18,178 nt of DNA from Stephanodiscus triporus (Eukaryota > Bacillariophyta > Thalassiosirophyceae > Thalassiosirales > Thalassiosiraceae), in contig JALLAZ010000268.1 of assembly GCA_036939755.1 (NCBI GenBank), forward strand, positions 1-18,178, read 5' to 3'. The position numbers were made by a program, and so were the translations under genes. The notes under the pieces are model-generated. The model was given only the letters and a program-made list of their open reading frames with translations. It did no database searches and was not told the origin of the DNA. Positions 10,459-18,178 of the stretch are shown piece after piece. Numbering within the stretch: the first letter of the stretch is position 1; every line of letters begins with the position of its first letter.

Positions 10459-11850
10459 CTATTCGCATCCATTTGCCAGCAGTTTCATTTCCCTCTGCAC
10501 CATCTGTTCAAAAGTTGATCGGGAGCATGCAGTCCCGTTGCATCCAAGAGTCGACAAACCTTCCTCTTCTATCGTTGTGAGAGCCTCGCTTAGTGGCATC
10601 GTCATCGCTGCTCGAGAGAGCGCTCGCGTTCTCCACATATCCCAAAGCTGCCTCGTGTCGTGGTCATGTGCATCCTCTCCTTTGCCGCAGTTAGAAATTG
10701 GATCAGAGAACATGAACAATTTGTATGGTGTCCCGCACAACGGATCGGATGCTCCTGTGAAAAAGTGGGACGCTTCCTTTCCTCTACATCGATCACCTTG
10801 ATCGGCCATGGACGGCAGCCATGAAATTTGAGAACCTGTTGAGCAAAAGCCATATCTATCGCGAAAGCAAATGCCTGAAGATTCGTCGCGCAGTACATTT
10901 GCCATTTGTTCTATCCACCATCTAGGAGGTTGTGGAGATTGCATGTTGTCAGATTTTGCTTTGATTGCACTTAAATGTGCGATTCCGGCTGCTTCTCTCC
11001 CACCGCAAGACTCCAACTCTTTCACAGAACCCTTGGTGCAAACTGTGCGTTTCCAATCTACCAAATATTTCACAAAACATTTTCTGAAATCAGAGGGTCG
11101 GAGTTGATTATGACAGACTGAAATCGATAATCACTTACCAAATCGCGATGATCCATCCCACCACCCTCTCGCTTGGCATATGGATTTAATGTCCTTCGAT
11201 ACGGCACCCCAGTTGCTGCGGATCGAAGCACCGTTTGATATATTGCACATGCATCCTGTTCCTATTATCTTCCAGGCCCAGTGCCTTTGCCCAGCGGTTT
11301 CTAATACATAAGCCTCATTGGCATCGGCAAACAAGAATGAATTCTCATATGTCCAATCATTACCCTCATCATCGCAGCATGGTCCTCCTTGACCGTATGT
11401 TTCCAACAAATGTATACAAACGTCCACAGCGTGCTTTGCCGAAGTACCTCTCTCAAGAGCAAGGCGTAAGATGTCCATTCCTAGTAGGCTCTTTATCGGC
11501 GTCCCGTCCTGTGGGGACAGAAGTTCGCCAGACAATAGAGTATCGATTGCTTCATTTCCGCCAACTACTCCTGCTTCGTTGGCGCCCATCTCGCAACCCC
11601 AAAGCCACGAAGGCCTCGATAGGATGCACTCTAAAGTTTCTGGCGCTTGAGGAATGCCGATGTAGGTGCATTGCACAACTTCGTGTTCCTTGTGCCGTAG
11701 TCGTGGAATGCGGACGACCTCGTGGCGTTCTTCGGAGGGACGATCACTATTTTTGCCGAAGAGTGTTCCGGTGCCGGTGCCTGCCCCATCGAGCAATGGT
11801 GCTTGAACGTAGACAAAGGTATCGCACGATTGGGGGGGCGGTACTCGCAT
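10459..11850 (-). CDS. SCRN: Secernin (peptidase C69 family)
   Basis: Two exons, 11850-11139 and 11057-10459, with an 81-bp GT-AG intron (phase 1), give 436 residues. Cys9 in MRVPPPQSCDTFV is at the place of the N-terminal nucleophile exposed by self-cleavage in this family. Family hallmarks follow: FGKNSDRP, CTYIGIPQAPET, LSRPSWLWGCEMGANEAG, GMDILRLALERG, LETYGQGG, SFLFADANEAYVLETAG, ARGWWDG, and in exon 2 LRDESSGIC and SHFFTGASDP. Length and C-terminal region fit animal secernins. Known roles are in exocytosis and, for related C69 enzymes, dipeptidase activity; the activity here is not shown. A nearer AG at 11084-11085 gives an immediate frame stop, whereas the AG at 11058-11059 restores SSRFD-WKRT, matching the family, so the latter was chosen. 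Start is ATG at 11850; the frame is open upstream to a TTG only. Confidence 0.85.
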
Positions 11851-12209
11851 AGTTGACCAGATCTTTCCAAGCCTTCCATCCAACTCAAAAGAGAAGAAGC
11901 GAGAGCGGATGGAGGGAGGACAAGTAGTAGTGATGAAAGTACCATACTACGGTACGAACGTACGAAAATATATTCGTACGATATCTACCTATTTTAAGAA
12001 GCTACGTACGTACGGGGTTACGATCGTACCATATTATTATTTACATCTCCTTAAAAAGTTCGATAGCGAAAAAGCTCGACACCATGGCATGATGTGAGGG
12101 AGTGACTCACCAATCGTCGACATCCTCGACCTTCAGAAAAATGGCCCATCAACTATTTAATTAAGATTTGCTCTTTCAATCTTCACTGTATTGAATAAAT
12201 TCTGACGTG
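11851..12209. promoter_or_regulatory. Divergent promoter between secernin and fucosyltransferase-like genes
   Basis: The 359-bp gap between start codons on opposite strands should hold both promoters. Its middle (11938-12037) is dominated by TACG-rich nested inverted repeats. An in-frame TGA at 12192-12194 precedes the fucosyltransferase start. A short + strand frame through this part (11909-12097) reads the repeats and looks like chance. Confidence 0.5.
11951..12030. repeat. TACG-rich nested inverted repeat
   Basis: Outer arms are GGTACGAACGTA (11951-11962) and TACGATCGTACC (12019-12030), complementary at 11 of 12 positions. Inside lies a perfect 8-bp hairpin, CGTACGAA (11959-11966) and TTCGTACG (11973-11980) with a six-base AT loop, then TACGTACGTACG (12003-12014). 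GTACCATA flanks on both sides, at 11939-11946 and 12027-12034, as a short direct repeat, as a target-site duplication would. It may be a small foldback element. Confidence 0.5.
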
Positions 12210-15200
12210 ATGCCAAAACTAATCAACCGGGCCCCCCAAACCCCAAGAAAGATTCGTGACATCCGGCCAAAGCGACAGCTTGCAAGAAACAGCGAGAAGA
12301 AGGACGAGCAACACGACGATGATTGGTGGTACCGAGCGAATAATAACGGAGGAATTGGGCAAGCTCACCTTCGGGGGATGGCGGCGGCGACATTGAATCG
12401 GTCCGGAAAAAGTTCTTCGGATGAAAATGCGCCGCGTGTTACGTCAGAGTCTAACATCCAGAATGAAGGCGATGTGCCTCGCAACGGTATATTCTGTATA
12501 TGCCGCACTGTATTCTGTGTGTGCAGTGCACTGATGCAAATCTACCGAAAAATCAGACAAGCGCCTCGACAAAAAAGAAGAAAGCGGTTTTTTTGGGCTC
12601 TCGTAATACTGGCGGTGTGGAGAATTATTTACTCTGCTGAAATAGACCAATATTCATTTTCCGGCTTGGACGGCAGCGTCAAGAGGAGCAGTAGCGATCA
12701 GTATGTAACTATCAAATCATTAGACTCTGAATACTCATCATTGAAAGGAGCATCAGATGATTCATCAGATGATGCACTCATGTTTGGCGATACTCAGCCA
12801 CAAAATAATGTTGGCTCTCAATTGGCAGACACGAGACTTCGTGGTTCCGGGATCTCTGCATCAAATGCAAAGGAAATGCTGAAACGAGTGACTATGGGCA
12901 CAAAATCCATAAGTCACTCCGATACAGAATCATTGCCTCCCCAGAACAAGCCTAGGTCCATGGCTGAATCAATTGGGTTTGGAACTGATGTCTTCGGTGC
13001 CTCTCGTGCAAGTAGCAATAACATGCTGTCTCAAACATCTGGCTTTTTAGCCTCCAATGCTTTCGAAATAAAAACAGCTCAGGTCGGAGGTATGCCATCC
13101 CCATTGCCAAGGACTACTCCGCAAGCACAAAATTCACATGCAAATGATCGGTCCCATGGTCTTCGTGGTCAAATCTCACTCGGCAGCTCACAATCAATTC
13201 TCGGGAATGGTCATGATAGGAAAGGGTTTCAATCGCCATCAGAATATCATCAACCAAATAGAAATCGCAACGAAAATGATTTGTCTAATGATAAAAAAAA
13301 TTCTCTTCGGGAAAAGTCGAAACAGTATTCCTCCCTCCAGGACGGGCTTAGGATTGAGGCGAACAGTCCATCTTTCAACAGTCAAAAACACTTGAGTGAC
13401 TACCAGAACATTCCAATTACAAACCAATATAGCAGTCCACATAAGGCAGCGGCTGGACTTTGCTCAGTTTATGGGGGGCCATTTGACCAATCAGAATATG
13501 CTGAAATTGTCTACTGGCGTGACATTCCGACGGATGCCTCGTTCACAAGTCCCTACTATAATCCACAGGCACAAGAAGCAATCTCAGGTTCATTCTGGAA
13601 AACTAAGTATTTAACGTTCGAAATGGATGTGAGTACTTACTTGAACGTGACCTTAGTCAGAGATGTGTCGTTTGCTGATTTGCGTCGAGACTGAGAGATT
13701 TCGTCGTACTTGTACTTACGATTTAATGTTGCTGTTGTCTTGCTTGCACTAGGATGCTGGTTGGAATAATGTTAGACTAGGACTGGAAAACGCGATGCTG
13801 CTTGCACATTCGATGGGAAGAACGTTGGTAATCTTCAGTAACCCAATTGCTTTTATGCATCACATGTTTGTCCTTTCTTATACACGCTCTCTACTATGCC
13901 TCTCACCGGACATAGGTAATTCCTCCTAGGCAGCATATTGCCCACGGTATGGTGAGTTTGCAAATCTTTTTCTATCTGAACTCTCTACAAATTTGATTGT
14001 CCTCAGTGTATTTGATTGGGTTTGCTTTGGTACTTCTTGCAGATGGATGGGAGCGGCCACAATCAAGTGGCTTATAGTGATTTTTTCGACATCGAGGGTA
14101 TTGGCGCAAAGCAAAAAGGATTGAACATAATCACAATGGAGCAATTTTTAGAACGTGAGGGCCTGCAGGGGAATTTGAAGGCGTATTTTGATGATAAAAG
14201 TGAAGTTCTTTATCCACCCAACAACCGAATCAAATGGGACAACCAACCCTTAGACACACTGTGGAAATATATCCGAAATGTAACAAAGACTTTTCAATGG
14301 AATCCAAATGAATGTGTAAGTCGGTTTACTTTGGATTTGTTCTGCTGATTAAATCATGACTTCTTGTAATAAATTTATGATTGATCGTTGCAGGTGCTAG
14401 CCTTTCCTTCAGCAGGCACCGATGATCAGCACCTTTTTTCAATGATGGCAGATGTTTTGGTTGGAAAAGACGGCAGACCTTTTCCTCATTACAGGTGAGC
14501 AGCTAGAAATGGAACACCGATGCTATGATTTCTGTACACCATTTCTCAACTTCTTGCTTTACTAAAGTGAGTATCAAGGACGGCCAGTTAATGTGGATGC
14601 TCCCGCAATTGAGCGCTTCAGGGAGATTTTGGCTGGAAGGCGTAAGATTTGTATGTATGACCAAAGAGTACACGAAGACAATCCTGTGGTGCACTTCAAA
14701 GCTGACACAAATGATGGGACTCGGCTGATTACACAATTCTATGCTTTCTTGTGGTTCGAGGACTGGAGGCATGATTTGTGGTCGAAACGTTTCATCAGGG
14801 ACAATCTCAGGTAGGTACTGAACCGTCCCTCTAGTATGCCAATTTTCTGCGAACCTACTAAAGCAATTCCCCTTTCAGATACCGTGATGAAGTCATGTGT
14901 CTAGCTGCTCGAATTATACGTGCCTTGAGAGACCGGGCAAGGGAGCACGTACCAGGAAATGTCAACGGGCTCTATGATGCAATCCACATTCGAAGTAAGC
15001 GCATTTTTATGTACGAGTTAGTGTTGCTTCTAATACCTCACCTTTTTTTATTTAATATGCTCGATGTGACAGGGGGTGATTTTCAGCAGCAATACCCAAT
15101 GACAGAAATGAATGCTAGTGAAATATTGACTGGGTTGAAAGAATTCGTAGCTCCGGGTGCTTCTATTTTTATTGCCACTAATGAGAGGGATCTGTCCTTC

Positions 15201-15795
15201 TTTGCTTCGATTCAAGAAAATTACGATGTCTCCTTCCTCGGAGATTTTGGCAGTATTGTATCGGGTGTCAGTAAGTGATTAATTTTGAGAGTGATTCCTT
15301 CCCACCTTCAAAACTCCTTCTACCAACTATTTGTGTGCCCTTTTTGTTAATTACTGTGAAGACCCCAACTATTTTCCGTTAGTCGAGCAGATAGTGGCTA
15401 GTCGCAGTCGCGTCTTTGTTGGGACGTATCTCTCCACCTTTTCCGCCTACATAGCTCGATTGCGAGGGTATTATGGGTAAGTATGGATATCGAGGTCCTC
15501 TTAAGCTGTATCTAATTGATTCTTGCACACGACTCAAATCTACCATGTCCCTTCTTAACCTCACCCACGTCACCGTGATGACTACAAAACTTACGATCCT
15601 CATAACGATGACGGTGATAGTGTCAAGGAGTTGCATGATGGGTACATGACTGGCGGGCTCCAAAACACATACTTTCTACCTTCTCAGTGGAAGAAAGAAT
15701 TTCGATTATACCAAGCAGTGCACAAACCATTCTTTGGAAGAGACTTCCCAATTGCATGGAGGGATATTGATAGGTTGGAGCTTCCTAGATCTTAA
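12210..15795 (+). CDS. Type II membrane O-fucosyltransferase-like protein
   Basis: Ten exons: 12210-13628, 13753-13827, 13916-13951, 14043-14315, 14394-14494, 14568-14810, 14879-14994, 15073-15270, 15362-15476 and 15621-15795, giving 916 residues. Introns are 68-144 bp. A basic cytosolic tail and one membrane segment (about 126-144, RFFWALVILAVWRII) suggest a Golgi type II enzyme. About 300 Ser/Asn/Gln-rich residues form a stem. The catalytic part begins near 440: KYLTFEMDDAGWNN (about 466-479), GRTLVIPPRQH, SDFFDIEGI, ITMEQFLEREGLQG, AIHIRRGDF with HIRRGD at 752-757 (donor-binding motif of GDP-fucose O-fucosyltransferases), and NPNYFPLVEQIVASRSRVFVGT (about 821-842). GT-AG rules hold at all sites. 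The last acceptor is uncertain: AG at 15619-15620 is the only usable one, but the frame from 15570 reads plausible protein with no AG in front. Start is ATG at 12210. The acceptor sugar partner is unknown. Confidence 0.75.
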
Positions 15796-15841
15796 AAATA
15801 ACAAGCAATAATGATTCCTAGTTACAACACGAAGTCTCACT
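15796..15841. other. Convergent spacer of 46 bp
   Basis: Only 46 bases separate the stop codons of the fucosyltransferase-like gene and the TLDc gene. Their 3' UTRs almost certainly overlap in antisense. It contains the near-poly(A)-signal bases TTAAAAATAACAAGCAATAA, which could serve the + strand gene. Confidence 0.5.
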
Positions 15842-17080
15842 CTAATTGTCACAACGTTCGCTGACAAGATCACGATAACCAAAGAGGCCACTATTTCCTA
15901 CGACTAGCCCATTTTCAAAGGCGTCAAGGAGCTGTCGTTTGTCCACCCTCCGTGCCTTTTCCAAGCTGGCTGCATTCATTTCCTTTGCCTTTGCTTGTGC
16001 TTGAAGAGCATTCACGATCCACTGTTCGCCACCGACCCCCCAAACCTCAATACAATCCACATCAAAGTAGTAAAGGCTCTGGTTGCATTTTTCTGAAAGC
16101 AGGTCACCATCATCGAAGAGGTGATCGTATGCTAATGCCCTGCACTCTTCCAGTGACTCGGTTATATGCAATCGAGGTTGGGACGCAGTGCCTCCAATAC
16201 CCATGCCATGCACGGACCCATTAGTTCTGCTCGGTGCATTTTTCATTCTCTTATTGGATGTGGCAAGAGATGAAGGGTGGCAATACATGAACTTCTCATT
16301 GAGCGCGGAAGAAGACGATCGCGACCTAGATTTTGGACGTATCAATTGCACATCGTTTCGATCCATTGAAAACAAGAAACAGTCATCAGATCCAAAGTAG
16401 TCAGTTGACTCAATCCAGGAGTTCGTGGTAAAAAATCCCAGTGCAACTCTGTCGTCATTCTTAATTTGGCCCAAAAACTTTGAAGCCGAAGGTGTCCCAC
16501 CAATTAGCAACACTGTGGGTCCCTCGTATCCTCGTATTTTGTCGCATAGATTGCGAAATGACAGACCGTCTCCTTCAGATGAGGAGTAGAGACGTGCCCA
16601 TTTCGTACCCAACACTTCAGGATCTCCTTCTGCAAGTTTCTGCAACAGTGGGTTCGCACCTTCACTAACATCCGCGGAATCGACTTGGAGAGCAGTGGGG
16701 AAAAAGACAGAGGCTTTGCCGCCTAAATCTGGGGCAGACGTCACCTTGACCCATTCATCCGCTTCCTCGTTTTTCTCATCCTCGCGCATCAATGTGAGCT
16801 GCGATGATGACTTGTTACGTCGACGGCGCTGTAACGCCGATCCATCTGTAACCGAATCCATTAATTTATTCGCATCATGCCTCATTTTTCCATTCGCAAA
16901 CTGGGCCTCCTGCCATGCACGCAGCTCCTCGGCGGTGGGCTCTTCCAACGAACTTTCACTCTCGTCGTCGCTGACATCACTTCCGTCTGGACCTCGCAAC
17001 ATGCTCTCAACGTCCATGTCACCAAACTGAGCCTGTAGACGAGCGAGGAGCTCCAGCTCGTCTTCCTTGCTTACTGACAT
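15842..17080 (-). CDS. TLDc-domain protein
   Basis: An uninterrupted frame encodes 412 residues from ATG at 17080 to TAG. The N-terminal 155 residues are charged and likely disordered, with short helical parts (KEDELELLARLQAQFG at 5-20, and EELRAWQEAQFANG at 51-64). A TLDc domain spans about 160-352: KWARLYSSSEGDGLSFRNL, GYEGPTVLLIGG, FFTTNSWIESTDYFGSDDCFLFSMD, KFMYCHPSS, GMGIGGTASQPRLHI and CIEVWGVGG. A Ser/Arg-rich insert (about 250-260) and another (about 275-290) lengthen its loops. TLDc proteins such as OXR1 and NCOA7 protect against oxidative stress and bind the V-ATPase; whether this one does is inference. The short C-terminal tail has a Glu/Lys/Ala-rich helix. The gene shares a tail-to-tail arrangement with its left neighbour. 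Confidence 0.8.
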   Translation of the reverse strand: MSVSKEDELELLARLQAQFGDMDVESMLRGPDGSDVSDDESESSLEEPTAEELRAWQEAQFANGKMRHDANKLMDSVTDGSALQRRRRNKSSSQLTLMREDEKNEEADEWVKVTSAPDLGGKASVFFPTALQVDSADVSEGANPLLQKLAEGDPEVLGTKWARLYSSSEGDGLSFRNLCDKIRGYEGPTVLLIGGTPSASKFLGQIKNDDRVALGFFTTNSWIESTDYFGSDDCFLFSMDRNDVQLIRPKSRSRSSSSALNEKFMYCHPSSLATSNKRMKNAPSRTNGSVHGMGIGGTASQPRLHITESLEECRALAYDHLFDDGDLLSEKCNQSLYYFDVDCIEVWGVGGEQWIVNALQAQAKAKEMNAASLEKARRVDKRQLLDAFENGLVVGNSGLFGYRDLVSERCDN

Positions 17081-17189
17081 TGCGGCTGATTTATCTTCGG
17101 AGTTTCTAATCAGAGCCCACCAATCAAAGCTTTAGTATGCCTCCACCCCCAGCCGCAGATAACATACACACAACATACACGTCATAGCG

Positions 17190-17200
17190 CCGGGGCGGGG
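17190..17200. promoter_or_regulatory. GC-box-like motif upstream of the TLDc gene
   Basis: CCGGGGCGGGG, continued by CGGGGG, lies about 110 bases before the TLDc start codon at 17080. It is an exact copy of the 11-mer at 9403-9413 in the TRF4/PsbP promoter. Confidence 0.4.
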
Positions 17201-17291
17201 CGGGGGCTGGATATGAGATTTTTTCACAATATTGTACACCTTTAAGGCCCGTTCTGTGTCAGGGGAATTTTAATTCAATTATGTTACGATT

Positions 17292-17430
17292 TTTGGTACG
17301 ATTTATGATTTATCGTACCAAATATCGTACCACAAATCACAAATCGTGCAAAAACTTCCTCGAAAACGACGTACAGTACGATTTTCGAGGTTTTTGCACG
17401 ATTTGGGGTACGATTTGAGGTGCGATATCT
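17292..17430. repeat. Foldback element with TACGAT units (possible MITE)
   Basis: Hairpin 1 has perfect 11-bp arms TTTGGTACGAT (17292-17302) and ATCGTACCAAA (17312-17322). Hairpin 2 has perfect 15-bp arms AAATCGTGCAAAAAC (17341-17355) and GTTTTTGCACGATTT (17390-17404), extended inward by CTCGAAAA (17359-17366) and TTTTCGAG (17382-17389) with a 3-base bulge, and its centre CGTACAGTACG is itself symmetric. Outside, ATCGTACC (17324-17331) pairs with GGTACGAT (17407-17414). The whole unit is a near-palindrome of TACGAT-related units, as in a miniature inverted-repeat element. Transposase or target duplication could not be seen. Confidence 0.6.
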
Positions 17431-17450
17431 CCCCACAACACATAAAATAA

Positions 17451-17700
17451 TCTTCCCCCCGCTGCCACTTGCCCCCTGCCGCCGCCTCCGCCGCCAATAT
17501 GCTGCCCTCCGTCGTCTGCTGCCATCAGCCGTCGCCATCAGCCGCCGACACTCCCAAATGTCCCCAAGCCCCCGTCCTCCCCTGTCCAACGCCGCCCGCC
17601 GCTGTCGTTCGTAGTCTTTGTCCGCCGCCGCCAACCCTCTCCCCCCCGTCGTCCCCCATTTCATCTGTCAACCCCGATCAGCCATCATCCTTCCTCCCTC
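17451..17700. repeat. C-rich, G-poor tract with CCG-type runs
   Basis: The + strand is dominated by C with CCGCCG and CCGTCG units and CCCCCC runs at about 17454-17460 and 17639-17648. Composition differs sharply from the neighbouring AT-rich foldback and from the genes. It may be an expanded simple repeat or a 5' UTR/promoter of a gene outside the window; the G-rich complement could form quadruplexes. Confidence 0.4.
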
Positions 17701-18178
17701 CTAGCTCTACCAAGTTGATTGTTGCATTCTGTAAGCGGGCGTTGCCCCGCGGAGTCCATTCCAGGTCAACGCTGCCACACACCACCCCCCCGCCACTCCT
17801 CTTTAGCCGATCGACGCGCGCTCTCTGAGTCCATACAAGAGGCTCCTCTCCTATTTTTTCCTTTCTGTCAAGAGGGCAATTTTTTGGTACAATTCAAGCT
17901 CGTGCCATGAAATCGTACGTCCTTGATTCGGTTTTTTTTCTAACAGAATGGGCCTACAAAGTATGGTACTCTAGGCTCACTCTTCTCCTCATCCCTCATC
18001 ACCATGCTGTGTAGTTAGGGATTGGGGACCAGAGTCTGAGCCTGATTTTTGCTGCCTCACCTTTGGCTAGGCAGCGGAGCAAATAACACCATGGAAGAGG
18101 CTACTAGTAATTTATTACCGTTACTCCGCCGCTTGAACAGCGATAACTGATCCCCTCCTCGGGTTGATCGGTCCACCC

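Larger units (their letters stand above)
17081..18178. other. Gene-free 1.1-kb region, partly repetitive
   Basis: I see no supportable gene here. The left part (17081-17260) is the upstream region of the TLDc gene, with CA-rich runs and a GC box at 17190-17200. A foldback lies at 17292-17430. From about 17451 to 17700 the + strand is C-rich and G-poor with CCG/CCGTCG runs; reading frames across it are low-complexity Pro/Ser/Ala/Arg. The right part (17830-18178) has pyrimidine tracts and a short ATG frame at 18091-18150 of 19 residues that is not supported. Confidence 0.5.

Noticed and set aside
11631..11945. A - strand frame starting with a signal-peptide-like hydrophobic stretch
   Set aside because: It overlaps the secernin first exon in another frame; the secernin frame has clear family motifs throughout.
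12210..12310. H3-like pieces (RAPQTPRK, KRQLA) in the fucosyltransferase N-terminus
   Set aside because: Short basic matches out of order in a cytosolic tail before a membrane segment; unlike the ARTK start of the DNMT3-like protein they are not at the N-terminus.
15477..15569. A U12-type (minor spliceosome) intron, because CTTCTTAAC resembles the U12 branch site and the end reads CAC
   Set aside because: The 5' site is GTAAGT, a normal major-class donor, and no ATATCCTT-type site in the right frame exists.
17284..17664. A 126-residue - strand frame with Arg/Gly-rich sequence
   Set aside because: Its composition follows the CCG repeats and the foldback; no start context or conserved motif.
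17469..17828. A 119-residue Pro/Ser-rich + strand frame
   Set aside because: It reads a C-rich simple-sequence tract, has no family resemblance, and both strands give similar low-complexity frames.
1..18178. tRNA, rRNA genes, CRISPR arrays, prophage or bacterial operon signals
   Set aside because: No clover-leaf with a GGTTCGA-type arm, no regularly spaced repeats and no polycistronic layout were found; the genes have spliceosomal introns.

Overview
The window is nuclear DNA from a photosynthetic stramenopile, most likely a diatom. The evidence is GT-AG introns of about 70-145 bp, a protein with a three-part plastid/thylakoid-lumen targeting region (signal peptide, an AAPFGF site of the ASAFAP type, then a twin-arginine lumen signal), and a mixture of animal-like and plant-like families. 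No bacterial operons, CRISPR arrays, rRNA or tRNA genes were seen. The exact species cannot be told from the sequence.

Six protein genes alternate strictly in strand (+ - + - + -), so neighbours are either convergent with short 3' gaps (112, 60 and 46 bp) or divergent from shared promoters (314 and 359 bp). In order they are: (1) 253-3618 (+), a four-exon gene for a DNMT3-family protein; (2) 3731-9274 (-), a six-exon gene for a TRF4/PAPD5-type nucleotidyltransferase with a very long N-terminal extension; (3) 9589-10398 (+), a PsbP-like thylakoid-lumen protein; (4) 10459-11850 (-), a two-exon secernin (peptidase C69 family); (5) 12210-15795 (+), a ten-exon type II membrane protein with a GDP-fucose O-fucosyltransferase-like domain; (6) 17081 back to 15842 (-), a single-exon TLDc-domain protein whose start codon is at 17080-17078. 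The last 1.1 kb (17081-18178) has no supportable gene but contains a strong foldback element and a C-rich, G-poor tract.

The most interesting gene is the first. Its C-terminus aligns by eye with DNMT3 cytosine methyltransferases (motif I, motif II Glu, motif IV context GPIDLVI, motif X context SVP...PLKDIF). The catalytic Pro-Cys of motif IV reads Pro-Arg and the Asn of the ENV motif is lost, so it looks like a catalytically dead, DNMT3L-like factor. Its first residues, MARTKTASPDRKS, resemble the histone H3 tail (ARTKQTARKS), and it has a Cys/His-rich segment where DNMT3 proteins carry the H3-tail-reading ADD finger. A dead DNMT3 carrying an H3-tail mimic would be new as far as I know, but both the mimicry and its function are inference.

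The second gene would easily be split by gene callers: the 1,349-codon first exon and the catalytic exons downstream join by a phase-0 intron that restores the family alignment. Genes 1 and 2 are convergent neighbours with chromatin and nuclear RNA roles; whether they work together is unknown. The remaining genes (plastid lumen, secernin, fucosyltransferase, TLDc) are unrelated housekeeping or cell-biological functions and do not form a pathway.
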